Of a DNA stretch of 64,000 nt, positions 25,538 through 34,773 are shown piece by piece. The position numbers were made by a program, and so were the translations under genes. Below the pieces are notes generated by a model. It was not told where the DNA came from and did no database searches. It saw nothing but the letters and a program-made list of their open reading frames with translations. The stretch spans positions 62,001-126,000 of the forward strand of contig CANNVE010000003.1 in assembly GCA_947525975.1 (NCBI GenBank). The letters run 5' to 3'. The stretch is from an uncultured Muribaculaceae bacterium (GTDB taxonomy: Bacteria; Bacteroidota; Bacteroidia; Bacteroidales; Muribaculaceae). How positions within the stretch are numbered: the first letter of the stretch is position 1; every line of letters starts with the position of its first letter.

Positions 25538-26827
25538 GATTTGTATCATGACAGTTATTCGCGAGCCGATGCGTTAGAATACTGCCGGGAGGCTATAGAT
25601 GCCTATCATCGAGCCGGACTGGTGGATAATGAATGCTTTGTGCGTTTGGATTACGCCTCAATGCTTATAGAGATGCGGCGAAGCGAAGATGCGGTCTCGA
25701 TGGTTGACTCTGTGTTGGCTATGAATCCGTCGGACCAATACAGAAGCATGGTTTTGATTGATTGCAATGTGACTAAACTGCAAGGTTACGCCACATCGTC
25801 AATGCCTGAAAAATCCCTGCCTATATACGAAGAAATATGTCAGGATCCGGAATACTCACAGCATGCGTCTGTCATAAGTCTGTTCGCTTCTTTCGCAAAG
25901 TATAAACTTGGGGATTATGTAGGTGCGAATGCCATGTTGGATGAGATTGATATAGATACACTTTCTCCTGATTACTATTATCTTTATTATTTTGTACGCG
26001 CCAAATCGATGTCCGGTCTGAATATGCACGAGGAAGCGCGAATCGCCCAAGATAAATATGAAGGACTTGTTGCCGATAAGACTAAAAAGATCCTATATGA
26101 CAATATTCCTGCTATACAAGAGCAATATTTAGGTAAGGTTAGGTCTGAATTGGTCGATAGTGTGGCGGATAGCAGATATAATGTGAAGCGTTTGACAGTC
26201 ATAGTCATTGTTTCATTGCTTGTTTTGGGCCTTGTTGTAGTTGGCTTCATGCGCCATAGCAAGAGGCAGAAAGCAGCCCACGAAAGGCGGGTGAACGATT
26301 TCATTGAGAGAACGCAGGCGTTAGATGACAGCATATCAATACTCGACAATGAAGTGGCAATGGCCAGGATGAATATTGAAGCTGAATCAAACGCCCGGAA
26401 AAAATTTGAGAATAAGTATGGCGAGACATTTGAATCCCAATTTAAGATAATCAATAATTTTTGCTCCACATACACCGACCTTAAGCCTGCCGACAAGGTC
26501 AAGCAGCAGGCATTCTATCAAAATACGAAAAGCGCCGTAGAGAAACTGCGCTCTGATCGTTTTTACGTGAGCGTATACAATCACGTCAATGAAAGCGCAG
26601 GTTGTCTCTTCGACAAAATCAAAGCCTTAGACATATTCTCCTCAAAAGAGATTAAATTGTTGGTCTTCCTGCAGACATCATCTTCAATCCATACCATTGC
26701 GCTTATACTTGAGCTGGAGGACTCATCTGTATATACCATGCGCAGGCGCATGCGCGAGAAACTGGATCGACTCTGTTCTGATATACCATCCGAAATATTA
26801 GATGCTCTTATGCAACTCCTTGCCTGA
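25088..26827 (+). CDS. TPR lipoprotein with transmembrane helix and C-terminal HTH, paralogue 1
   Basis: Encodes 579 residues. A lipoprotein-type N-terminus (VIMLLACCAFVGCGD, Cys18) precedes helical TPR-like repeats (about 25-350). A single transmembrane helix (VIVIVSLLVLGLVVVGFM, about 377-394), a coiled coil and a C-terminal helix-turn-helix-like segment (SSIHTIALILELEDSSVYTM, about 537-556) follow. This resembles Bacteroidota membrane-bound TPR/LuxR-like regulators; whether it binds DNA is unproven. Codons 1-150 match the next gene except D37E, while the rest is only distantly similar and visibly more AT-rich. Confidence 0.75.
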   Translation: MIRDIVIMLLACCAFVGCGDSRTDAWPVMDAAEALMDERPDSALALMRSIPAAVVAQGEEQARRALLLTMAELKAHRPADPDSVISIAHEYYKANGHRRGQMLSALYGAKARYYAGRDTASVILLAKEAYDLSKALGNDTILARSAEMLEDLYHDSYSRADALEYCREAIDAYHRAGLVDNECFVRLDYASMLIEMRRSEDAVSMVDSVLAMNPSDQYRSMVLIDCNVTKLQGYATSSMPEKSLPIYEEICQDPEYSQHASVISLFASFAKYKLGDYVGANAMLDEIDIDTLSPDYYYLYYFVRAKSMSGLNMHEEARIAQDKYEGLVADKTKKILYDNIPAIQEQYLGKVRSELVDSVADSRYNVKRLTVIVIVSLLVLGLVVVGFMRHSKRQKAAHERRVNDFIERTQALDDSISILDNEVAMARMNIEAESNARKKFENKYGETFESQFKIINNFCSTYTDLKPADKVKQQAFYQNTKSAVEKLRSDRFYVSVYNHVNESAGCLFDKIKALDIFSSKEIKLLVFLQTSSSIHTIALILELEDSSVYTMRRRMREKLDRLCSDIPSEILDALMQLLA

Positions 26828-26937
26828 AGACAGGAGGTTTTTGATAAGTGGAGGTGCGTCTCTCCGAGACGCACGGATTAACTATTGCTTTGGTTGATAA
26901 TACATTGCCTATTAAGATATATTGAAGCCTCCTGTCT
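26828..26937. repeat. 110-bp element bounded by 10-bp inverted repeats
   Basis: AGACAGGAGG (26828-26837) and CCTCCTGTCT (26928-26937) are perfect inverted repeats. Inside is a perfect 9-bp stem, GTGCGTCTC/GAGACGCAC (26854-26862 and 26866-26874) with a 3-nt loop. It fills the gap between the two TPR/HTH genes. No T run follows the inner stem. Confidence 0.6.
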
Positions 26938-26944
26938 CTACTGT

Positions 26945-27437
26945 GCTCCTGTCTTGAAATCTCACGAAATATGACTGCCTTTGCGTTATGATTCGCGATA
27001 TCGTCATAATGCTGCTTGCTTGCTGCGCCTTTGTGGGCTGTGGCGACAGCCGCACCGATGCCTGGCCGGTGATGGATGCCGCCGAGGCGCTCATGGAAGA
27101 GCGTCCCGACAGCGCCCTCGCCCTGATGCGCTCCATCCCTGCCGCTGTCGTGGCTCAGGGCGAAGAGCAGGCCCGCCGCGCATTGCTTCTGACTATGGCC
27201 GAGCTCAAGGCTCACCGGCCAGCTGACCCGGACTCGGTCATCAGCATCGCCCACGAATACTACAAGGCCAATGGACACCGTCGCGGACAGATGCTGTCAG
27301 CCCTCTACGGCGCCAAGGCGCGCTACTATGCCGGAAGAGACACCGCTTCAGTAATACTCCTTGCAAAAGAAGCCTACGACCTGTCGAAAGCGCTCGGCAA
27401 CGACACCATCCTCGCCCGCAGCGCCGAAATGCTGGAA
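26945..27437 (+). repeat. Duplicated 493-bp segment, copy 2
   Basis: Second copy of the 25045-25537 segment; see that entry. Homology stops at the same codon (150) of the gene. Confidence 0.92.
26954..26983 (+). promoter_or_regulatory. Promoter of the second TPR/HTH gene
   Basis: TTG (26954-26956), a 19-bp spacer and TGCCTTTG (26976-26983), 4 nt before the ATG. Compared with copy 1 the -33 is better and the -7 has G at its second base, so the two copies may differ in strength. Confidence 0.5.
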
Positions 27438-28748
27438 TTGGTGCTTGGAGATTGTGGCGATCATGCAGAGGCGTTGCATTATTGCAAAGAAGCTGCTGAT
27501 GGCTATAGGAGAGCCAAATTGATAGACAACGAGTGCTTCGTAAGACTTGATTACGCTGGATTCCTAATCGAGAAGCGGCGCTTTGATGAAGCAGTGGCTG
27601 CTATTGACTCTATCGCGATTAATGAATGCTCTCCCGGCTATTTGCCACTTGTCATGCGAAATGCCAATCTGCTTAAGATGCAGGCTTTTGCCTTTTCTCC
27701 ACGTCCGGATAGTGTGTTGTCTCTTTATGAAGAGCTTATTAATGAACCTGCTTTTGCTCCTGATTCCATGAAATTGGGATTGTACGTGGCAACGGCCAAA
27801 TATCACGTAGGGGATTATAAGGGAAGTTTAAAATTATTAGGGGGAATAGACCCTTCGGCAATGCCTCGGTATAACCAAATGTTATATTTTAACACAAAGT
27901 CCAAGGCATTGTCGAGACTTGGCAGTGTGGAGGAGGCAAGAAAGGCTCAGTTAAGATATGAAGAACTCTATGTTGAGGAAATGGCCGATCTTAGATGCAG
28001 CCAATTGCGTAAAAATCAAAATCAACTCTACGACGATTTGTCAAATGAGTTAAAGGTGCATGACTTAAAGCACAAGGCTGATGTCAGATACTTCATTGTC
28101 ATTTTATCCTTTTCAATAGTGTTGATTCGGATCATTCTGACCATGTGGAAGCGGCATCATCGCAGATTGAGTCGGCGATACAAGAGCGATTTGGATGAAT
28201 TAAAGATTAAAGAGAAGGAGTTTGATGAAGTTATTTCAGATTTGAAATGTCGTCTGAATAGTCAGTCTGACTCCTTGGAAAAAGAGTCGGGGAGGCGCAT
28301 GGATGCTATTTCAAATGCCAATGAATATTTGCGCACTCAATTCAAGGTAATCAATAGTTTCTGCAGCTCATATTTAGAAATGGCTTCAGCGGATAAAATC
28401 GTTTTGAACAATCTATACGCGTCTGTAAGTAAAGGCATAGAGAAAATCCGTAAGGACGATTTCTATGGGATGTTGTATAGCCATGTCAATACATTGACCG
28501 GGAATTTCCTGACCGCTGTTGAACGTCTCGGTATATTCAATCAAAAAGAACTTAAGTTAATCACGTTATTGCAGACCGGGGCCTCGATTCATGTCATTGC
28601 CTTAATCTTGCAGATGAAAGATCCGTCAATTTTTACTATGAGATCACGCATGCACGCCAAATTGGAGAAGGTGTCGGCATCCATTCCGGCAGACATTTAC
28701 CAAAACCTCGCCTTCGTGCTATCAACCGATTGTAAAACAGCAGATTAA
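26988..28748 (+). CDS. TPR lipoprotein with transmembrane helix and C-terminal HTH, paralogue 2
   Basis: Encodes 586 residues with the same order as the preceding gene: lipobox Cys18, TPR-like helices, transmembrane segment (YFIVILSFSIVLIRIILTMW, about 367-386), coiled coil (about 395-440), and a C-terminal HTH-like segment (ASIHVIALILQMKDPSIFTM, about 540-559). The N-terminal 150 residues are virtually identical to paralogue 1, but beyond that only conserved patterns such as DNECFVRLDYA remain. Family function as an envelope-linked regulator is inferred. Confidence 0.75.
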   Translation: MIRDIVIMLLACCAFVGCGDSRTDAWPVMDAAEALMEERPDSALALMRSIPAAVVAQGEEQARRALLLTMAELKAHRPADPDSVISIAHEYYKANGHRRGQMLSALYGAKARYYAGRDTASVILLAKEAYDLSKALGNDTILARSAEMLELVLGDCGDHAEALHYCKEAADGYRRAKLIDNECFVRLDYAGFLIEKRRFDEAVAAIDSIAINECSPGYLPLVMRNANLLKMQAFAFSPRPDSVLSLYEELINEPAFAPDSMKLGLYVATAKYHVGDYKGSLKLLGGIDPSAMPRYNQMLYFNTKSKALSRLGSVEEARKAQLRYEELYVEEMADLRCSQLRKNQNQLYDDLSNELKVHDLKHKADVRYFIVILSFSIVLIRIILTMWKRHHRRLSRRYKSDLDELKIKEKEFDEVISDLKCRLNSQSDSLEKESGRRMDAISNANEYLRTQFKVINSFCSSYLEMASADKIVLNNLYASVSKGIEKIRKDDFYGMLYSHVNTLTGNFLTAVERLGIFNQKELKLITLLQTGASIHVIALILQMKDPSIFTMRSRMHAKLEKVSASIPADIYQNLAFVLSTDCKTAD

Positions 28749-29047
28749 ATAAAACATCGTCATCCTCGCCATAATGCATTGATAAACAGGGGGGGTAGAA
28801 TTAGTATTGATTATTCACTTGGTTATTGTATTGGTAATCAGTGGTTTGTGTGGTGAAAAATTAGCTTGACAAATTTGTTGGTTTGGGGTTCATTGCATAA
28901 CTTTGCGACAGTTTTTAAACAAAAGTCGTGAAATAATTTACATTTTTTCCTTTCAAGCGCAAGATTTGGTGATTTGCGGGATTCTATGTTTAGAAGCATA
29001 TTTTTGGCAAATAATCAAATTTAGTGTTAATTAAATTTTTGTAAACT
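28749..29047. other. Intergenic region before the serpin gene
   Basis: AT-rich 299-bp spacer. It contains the serpin promoter at 28874-28905 and a roughly 135-nt leader in which I see no strong hairpin. Confidence 0.5.
28874..28905 (+). promoter_or_regulatory. Promoter of the serpin gene
   Basis: TTTG (28874-28877), a 20-bp spacer and TAACTTTG (28898-28905). The leader to the ATG at 29048 is about 135 nt. Confidence 0.75.
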
Positions 29048-30265
29048 ATGAGGAAACTTGAATTTGCAATGAGCCTCCTGTTGGCCTTCGGGGCAGTAGG
29101 CTGCTCTTCTGACGAGCCCGGCGGCAACGGCGTGGATGACGAGCGTCAGCCTATCATTCTTTCGAGGGGTGAGATGCAGGTGGCTCACGCGGGTTATGAT
29201 TTCGCCTGGAATCTGTTTGAGAAACTCGACGCCGAGAAGGCGGGTGAAAACCTGTGCCTCTCGCCCGTGAGCGCCAATATCGCTCTCACCATGCTGCTCA
29301 ACGGCGCTGATGGCCAGACCCGCGATGAAATAGTGGATGTGCTGGGACTTGACGGAATGACTGTGGAGGAGATTAACACAAACAGCCGATTCCTGGCCAC
29401 AAAGCTGACCGGGTGCGACAAGAAAGCCACTGTGCACATAGCCAACTCTCTGTGGATTGATGAGCAGATGCCCGTGAAGGAGGCCTACAAGGCTGCGATG
29501 GCCGCCAACTTCGACGCAATGGTGGCCAATACTAACGCCGGCAATTTTGCTTCTGACGTAAACTCTTGGTGCTCAAAGCACACCGGCGGCATGATTTCAG
29601 AGCTTGTAAAGCCGGGCCAAAGCCACAGTTGGGCATTGCTCAACGCCTTCTATTTCAAGAATGTGTGGGCAAAGGATGTTAAGTTTAAGCCTGCCGGCGT
29701 CAAGCCTTTCAATGACTTTGACGGCTCGAGGAGCGACGCTGACTTTATGGCCGGAGACATCAAGTGCCAATATAATGAGACCGAGCTGGCCAAATACGCC
29801 CACGTCTCGTTTGGCAATGGCGCATACGCCATGGCGATAGTGTTGCCCGACGAGGGCGTGAGCCTGCAGCAGTGCATTTCAGAGCTGAAGGATGGTGAGA
29901 CTTTCGCGGAAAGATACGCTGTGGACCTGAATCTGACGATGCCTAAATTTGAGGTGGCCGGTGAATACTCTCTTGCCGACGCGCTTCAGGCTCTTGGCAT
30001 GAATCAGGCGTTTTCCGCCAATGATGCTGACTTCCCAAACATCTCGGAGATTCCTACATACGTCAATATTTTGAAGCAGGGATGTAGATTCAAGATCGAC
30101 GAGAAGGGCGTAACCGCAGCAGCCGTCACAATAGTGGGCGGGACCCTCGCGGCGCCACCTACTTTTCACCCCGGGCCGATGGTGGTGGACCGCCCCTTCG
30201 TCTATGCCATCTACGAGACATCGACCGGCTGCATCCTCTTCGCCGGAAAAATCGAAAAATTCTAA
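29048..30265 (+). CDS. Serpin-family lipoprotein (serine protease inhibitor)
   Basis: Encodes 405 residues. The lipobox LLAFGAVGCSSD puts Cys19 at the mature N-terminus, so the protein is surface or periplasmic and lipid-anchored. The serpin core is clear: ENLCLSPVSANIALTMLLNG (about 74-93), ALLNAFYFKNVWAKDVKF and the C-terminal DRPFVYAIYETSTGCILFAG. The reactive-centre hinge reads EKGVTAAAVTIVGG; its small residues are consistent with an inhibitory serpin. Gut bacterial serpins have been linked to inhibition of host elastase-like proteases; the target here is unknown. Confidence 0.93.
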   Translation: MRKLEFAMSLLLAFGAVGCSSDEPGGNGVDDERQPIILSRGEMQVAHAGYDFAWNLFEKLDAEKAGENLCLSPVSANIALTMLLNGADGQTRDEIVDVLGLDGMTVEEINTNSRFLATKLTGCDKKATVHIANSLWIDEQMPVKEAYKAAMAANFDAMVANTNAGNFASDVNSWCSKHTGGMISELVKPGQSHSWALLNAFYFKNVWAKDVKFKPAGVKPFNDFDGSRSDADFMAGDIKCQYNETELAKYAHVSFGNGAYAMAIVLPDEGVSLQQCISELKDGETFAERYAVDLNLTMPKFEVAGEYSLADALQALGMNQAFSANDADFPNISEIPTYVNILKQGCRFKIDEKGVTAAAVTIVGGTLAAPPTFHPGPMVVDRPFVYAIYETSTGCILFAGKIEKF

Positions 30266-30287
30266 CCCCTTCATACCTTAGATTCAC

Positions 30288-30328
30288 AAGGTGGGCCGGA
30301 CCCGTTATTGATTTGGCCCACCTTTTTT
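30288..30328 (+). terminator. Intrinsic terminator after the serpin gene
   Basis: AAGGTGGGCC (30288-30297) pairs perfectly with GGCCCACCTT (30315-30324), loop 17 nt, ending in a T run. Confidence 0.88.
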
Positions 30329-30377
30329 ATTGTTTTGTTGTATTTTGTGATTTTTTTACGGTTTAGTGTAAAAGTGT

Positions 30378-30385
30378 TATATTCG
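30378..30385 (+). promoter_or_regulatory. Possible -7 box of the 30424 gene
   Basis: TATATTCG differs from TAnnTTTG by one base. No -33 TTG is seen at the right distance, so this is tentative. Confidence 0.3.
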
Positions 30386-30423
30386 CGGATTGTGTATTGA
30401 AATATAGTTTCTGATTGATTATC

Positions 30424-32733
30424 ATGACCAAAAAATTCAGTTCGTTTATAGTTTTGTTATTTCTGTTGCCGATCGTCGTTTGGGGCAGGGAGGTTTCGCT
30501 GCGTGTCGTATGCAAGGAGTCGAAGGCTCCGCTGCAGGCTATGGTGCAGGCTGATTATGGCGCCCTGGAGGCGGTGTCGGTCATGTGCGACAGAAGCGGG
30601 CGGGCATTCGTGGAATTGCCCGACACTTCGGCCAATGTCATAGTCGATATCAGTTATGAGGGGCGGTATCCGGTAATCCTCACTTTGGCGCCCGATGCGC
30701 CGTCTGATCTGGGCACGGTGGAATTGGAGTCAAAGCCTGTGGATTTGAGCGAGGTGGTGGTCTATGGCGACAACTCCGCCTTAAGGGCCGGAAAGCGCAC
30801 GCTCATACCGTCGGAGCAGCAGATCAAGCGCAATTTCAATGCCTCGCAATTGCTCACCGATATGCAGTCGATGGCTCCTGAGCTTGAGATAAACCCTATC
30901 ATGCGCACAATCAGCATCAACGGCGAAAGTCCCGTGTTCAAGGTCAACGGGCGTGTGCAGTCGGTCGACCGCCTCATAGATCTGGCGCCTGACAGGATAG
31001 CGCGCATCGAATACACCAACTATCGAGATCTGCAATATAACGCTCCCGTGATCAACATCATCCTCAAGCCTGCCGAAATGGGCGGATATGTGTCGCTCTA
31101 TGACCAAAGCGCCCTGACCACGCTTAAGTCATACGCCAAGGCCACGGGAGCCTTCAACTACAAGAAGTCGGAGTTTCTGTTTGATTACAACTACATTTAC
31201 CGCAATTCTACAGATGAGATCACCAGGGAATACGAAGGCTATGTGGCGCCTGATTTTGAGATATCGAGATACGGGCAGGGCTTGCCGTCGAGCACCATCG
31301 ACCAATACCACAGATTTCTGTTGGAATATAGCCTTTTGATCAATAAGAATTCGATATTCGTGCTGTCGGGCGATGTCACACTCCACCGCAACCGCAATGC
31401 CAACGGCATCTCATATCTGCAGCGCGACGGTTCTGACCATTCGGAGAAATTATTTGACAGCTGGAATCGCAGGCACTTCGTTAAGACGCCGTTCTCATTT
31501 GGCGCTTTCTACAAATACAATGCCGGCAAGCATAGCGTAGAGGCGACGGCCAGTGTGGCCCGCAGCAGCAACGACTACAACCGGAGGCTCACATATTCAG
31601 ATGGCTATGACTTCGGAAGCCGCTCGCGCAACAAAGGCCTCTCGGCAAACGCCGAGGCTGTCTACGGCCTCAGTCTGCCCTCAAGCGTCAACCTAAGCTT
31701 TGGCGCCAAGTTCACCCATGTGTCGTCAGATGTCAGCCTTTGGCAGGATGGATATGCCGAATCAAACTCTGATATGCACTCCAATGAGTTTTATGTCTAT
31801 GGCAAGGCCGGATGGAGCAACCGTGGATTTTCAGTCACGGGCGGCCCGGGCATCAGGCACACTGCTTCGTTCAACGGTGCATCCACCGAGACCTTCACCA
31901 GTTGGCGCGGAGTGGTGTCGATGAGTCAGCAGGCAGGGCGCAAGCTGACCATTGGATACACATTCACCATCGATCCTGCGTTTCCGAGTTTGGCCAATCT
32001 CACCACTGTGGTGCAGCGCCTCAACGAATTTTCGGTGCAGGTGGGCAATCCGGATTTGAAGTCAGCCATGAGCATGTCTCACAATCTCCATCTCAACTAT
32101 CGTCTCGGCTCATTGCGTATGTCGCCCTACGCAAGTTACCGTTTTGTTGACGATCCTATTCTCGAGAGCTGGAGCTATTCGTCAGCCGATGGATATTTCA
32201 TCCGCTCGTCGGCCAATGCCCGCTCGTCCCACGATCTTACGTGCGGGCTGAATGTGTCGGCGTCAAACCTGTTTGGCAAAGTCAATGTTTCGGTTGACTT
32301 CGGGTGCAACAGCTTCAGGCTCAATCTTCCCGACGAGAGCATATCGAAATCGCACATGTTCTGCCGTGTCAACGCCTCGGCCTATTTCGGGACATTCAAT
32401 GTCAACCTGCAGTGCATGCCTGTGCGCGGCATCCAGTATCAGGGGCTTATGTATACTCGGCAGACCGCATTCAATTCCATTTCGACCACCTATACCTACC
32501 GCCGGCTGCAATTTGGCCTCTCATGGCAAAATCCGTTGACGCGCAAAGCCGTGCTCAGCCAAAGGTTCGGGCTGTCAAAGGTGCATCCCACGCAGAGCGA
32601 ATACTGCATCAAGGACTTCAACAATATGGTGCTTCTTTCCGTGCAATACCGCCTCTCTGTGGGCAATGAATTCAAGAAGCCCAGAGTATCGACCGAAAAA
32701 GTCTCCACCTCTGACATCATAACCGCATACTGA
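30424..32733 (+). CDS. Outer-membrane beta-barrel protein, TonB-receptor-like
   Basis: Encodes 769 residues from the ATG at 30424; an in-frame TTG three codons upstream is less likely. A signal peptide (KFSSFIVLLFLLPIVVWG) precedes a carboxypeptidase-like beta domain (to about 110). A plug-like segment (NASQLLTDMQSMAPELEINP, about 139-158; VFKVNGRVQSVDRLIDLAPD) and a long barrel follow. No SusD gene is adjacent. The ligand is unknown. It is shorter than the 5417 barrel and lacks its Gly/Pro tail. Confidence 0.82.
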   Translation: MTKKFSSFIVLLFLLPIVVWGREVSLRVVCKESKAPLQAMVQADYGALEAVSVMCDRSGRAFVELPDTSANVIVDISYEGRYPVILTLAPDAPSDLGTVELESKPVDLSEVVVYGDNSALRAGKRTLIPSEQQIKRNFNASQLLTDMQSMAPELEINPIMRTISINGESPVFKVNGRVQSVDRLIDLAPDRIARIEYTNYRDLQYNAPVINIILKPAEMGGYVSLYDQSALTTLKSYAKATGAFNYKKSEFLFDYNYIYRNSTDEITREYEGYVAPDFEISRYGQGLPSSTIDQYHRFLLEYSLLINKNSIFVLSGDVTLHRNRNANGISYLQRDGSDHSEKLFDSWNRRHFVKTPFSFGAFYKYNAGKHSVEATASVARSSNDYNRRLTYSDGYDFGSRSRNKGLSANAEAVYGLSLPSSVNLSFGAKFTHVSSDVSLWQDGYAESNSDMHSNEFYVYGKAGWSNRGFSVTGGPGIRHTASFNGASTETFTSWRGVVSMSQQAGRKLTIGYTFTIDPAFPSLANLTTVVQRLNEFSVQVGNPDLKSAMSMSHNLHLNYRLGSLRMSPYASYRFVDDPILESWSYSSADGYFIRSSANARSSHDLTCGLNVSASNLFGKVNVSVDFGCNSFRLNLPDESISKSHMFCRVNASAYFGTFNVNLQCMPVRGIQYQGLMYTRQTAFNSISTTYTYRRLQFGLSWQNPLTRKAVLSQRFGLSKVHPTQSEYCIKDFNNMVLLSVQYRLSVGNEFKKPRVSTEKVSTSDIITAY

Positions 32734-32789
32734 TGGCAAGGCTCCGCATTGCGATATTTCGGATTTGTGGTGGGTGAGGGAGAAAAGTG

Positions 32790-32820
32790 TTGGTGGATTC
32801 GCGGAAAAGTTGTAAATTTG
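32790..32820 (+). promoter_or_regulatory. Promoter of gldE
   Basis: TTG (32790-32792), a 20-bp spacer and TAAATTTG (32813-32820). The predicted start is near 32827. Confidence 0.7.
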
Positions 32821-32876
32821 CGTTCCGAAATGTTTAACTAATACACTTAGTCTTGGATACTGACCCGTTGCCGGTG

Positions 32877-34202
32877 ATGGATATGCTTGGCATAGTCCTT
32901 CAGGCCTCAAACATGGTGGCGCCGCCGATGCCCTCATTCGGCATGGCGCAGATTATAAGCCTGGTGATAGCGATGCTGTGCCTTGTGGTCTCAGGCTTTA
33001 TCTCCGGATCGGAGATTTCCTTTTTTTCGCTTACCGAATCGCAGATCGACGAGATGGACGAGGAGCAGGCCCTGCGGGTGCGCTCACTGCTGGCCAAGCC
33101 CGAGAGGCTTTTGGCCACGATACTCATAGCCAACAATCTGGTGAATGTGACCATAGTGGTGCTCACCAACTTCGCCCTTGGCGCCGTATTCACGGGCATG
33201 CCGGCGTGGGCCAGCTTCGTGCTGCAGTCGGTGATACTCACGTTCCTGATATTGCTTTTCGGCGAGATCCTGCCCAAGCTCTACGCCACCAACAATTCGG
33301 CCAAGTGGGCGCTCTTCGCCCAGCCGGCCCTGCAGGCCATCATGACCCTTTTCCGCCCCATCTCCGGCATGCTTGTGCGCAGCACGAGCATCGTGAACCG
33401 CGTGGTCACCAACAACGCCAGCATCAACGCCGACGAGCTCTCGCAGGCCCTCGGCCTCACCGACGTGCAGGCCAAGGACGACAAGCAGATGCTCGAAGGC
33501 ATCCTGAAATTCGGCGATACCACCGCGTCGGAGATCATGACGCCCCGCGTGGAGATTGTGGGCATCGACTCGTCGGCCACATTCGACCAGGTGCTCTCGC
33601 ACATCGTCGAGACCGGGTATTCGCGAATGCCCGTCTACGAAGACACGATGGACAACATCAAGGGCGTGCTCTACTCGCGCGACATGCTGCCCTACATAGG
33701 CAAGCCGCTCAACGGATTTGACTGGCACAGCCTGCTGAGGGAGGCATACTACGTGCCCGAATCGCGCCAGATCGACGACCTGCTCGAAGACTTCCGCAAA
33801 CTCAAGAAGCACATAGCCATCGTCATTGACGAGTATGGAGGCACCCAGGGCGTGGTCACGCTCGAAGACGTGCTTGAAGAGATAGTGGGAGACATCAACG
33901 ACGAATATGACGAGGATGAGCAGTACTACACGCGCATCTCTCCCGACACATTCAATTTCGAGGGGCGAACGCCGCTCACCGACTTCTTCCGCATCACCGG
34001 CCTCGACGAGGAGGAATTCGCCGACATCACCGAGGACGCCGAGACACTTGCCGGCATGATTCTCACCATCAAGGGGGATTTCCCGAAGGACAAGGAGCCG
34101 CTCACCTATGGCCGATGCCGATTCCTTGTGCTAAAAGTGGCCGACCACCGCATTGTTTCAGTCCGTGTCAACATCAAGCCTGATACTGCCGACGCTCGTT
34201 AG
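32877..34202 (+). CDS. gldE: GldE-type CNNM/CBS-domain membrane protein
   Basis: Encodes 441 residues from the ATG at 32877; a TTG at 32853 would add 8. The N-terminal CNNM (DUF21) domain has several membrane helices (IISLVIAMLCLVVSGFISGS; SVILTFLILLFGEILPK). Paired CBS domains follow (EIMTPRVEIVGIDSSA; DEYGGTQGVVTLEDVLEEIV), then a CorC/HlyC-type C-terminal domain. In Bacteroidota this family is named GldE and accompanies gldD. The adjacent gldD supports that name over generic hemolysin-like protein. Confidence 0.88.
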   Translation: MDMLGIVLQASNMVAPPMPSFGMAQIISLVIAMLCLVVSGFISGSEISFFSLTESQIDEMDEEQALRVRSLLAKPERLLATILIANNLVNVTIVVLTNFALGAVFTGMPAWASFVLQSVILTFLILLFGEILPKLYATNNSAKWALFAQPALQAIMTLFRPISGMLVRSTSIVNRVVTNNASINADELSQALGLTDVQAKDDKQMLEGILKFGDTTASEIMTPRVEIVGIDSSATFDQVLSHIVETGYSRMPVYEDTMDNIKGVLYSRDMLPYIGKPLNGFDWHSLLREAYYVPESRQIDDLLEDFRKLKKHIAIVIDEYGGTQGVVTLEDVLEEIVGDINDEYDEDEQYYTRISPDTFNFEGRTPLTDFFRITGLDEEEFADITEDAETLAGMILTIKGDFPKDKEPLTYGRCRFLVLKVADHRIVSVRVNIKPDTADAR

Positions 34203-34773
34203 CGCCGCCTGCCTGCTGTGCGCGTCATGCTCGGGGGCCGACAAGGGCGATGCCGCCGTGCCGCGTCGCCCGGGATACGCCCGCGTGGCCGAATATCCGG
34301 CCCGCTATGCGGCGGTCGACAGCATGCCACTGCTCGTTGAGGCCAACTCGCAGGCCGTGACCTCCTCGGAGCGCATGCCCGATGGATCGGTGTGGCTCAA
34401 CATAGCTTATCCCGGCTATAAGGCCCGCGTCTACGTCACGTTCACGCCCGTAGACTCCGCCTCAATGGAGGCCGCCCTCGAAAACCGCGCCGAGCGCATA
34501 GGCCTCAACCTTGGCAATGCGCCGACCGAATCGGAGCATTTCACCACCCCGGGTGGCTATTACGTCACCCTGGTCAAGGCGCCGCAGGCATTGCCCATGC
34601 CCGTGCATTTCCTTGCCGTCAACCCCGGCGATCCGCGATGGCTCGTCTCGGGCTCGGCCATGCTCGACGGCGTAGGCCCGCAGGCTCCGGCTGATTCCAT
34701 CGGCCCCGTGATCGAAACCATATACCGCGACATCTCCCATGCGATGTCGCGCCTTGCCCCCGCACAGAGATGA
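34165..34773 (+). CDS. gldD: Gliding motility-associated lipoprotein GldD
   Basis: Encodes 202 residues from a GTG at 34165; a TTG at 34153 adds four. No ATG fits, because the start lies within the last 40 bp of gldE. The lipobox is LLCASC. The core (YARVAEYPARY then NIAYPGYKARVYVTF, LNLGNAPTESEHFT and IETIYRDISHAMSRL) matches GldD. In flavobacteria GldD supports type IX secretion and gliding; its role in non-gliding Bacteroidales is unclear. Its stop overlaps the PPTase ATG by 4 bp. Confidence 0.82.
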   Translation: MSTSSLILPTLVSAACLLCASCSGADKGDAAVPRRPGYARVAEYPARYAAVDSMPLLVEANSQAVTSSERMPDGSVWLNIAYPGYKARVYVTFTPVDSASMEAALENRAERIGLNLGNAPTESEHFTTPGGYYVTLVKAPQALPMPVHFLAVNPGDPRWLVSGSAMLDGVGPQAPADSIGPVIETIYRDISHAMSRLAPAQR

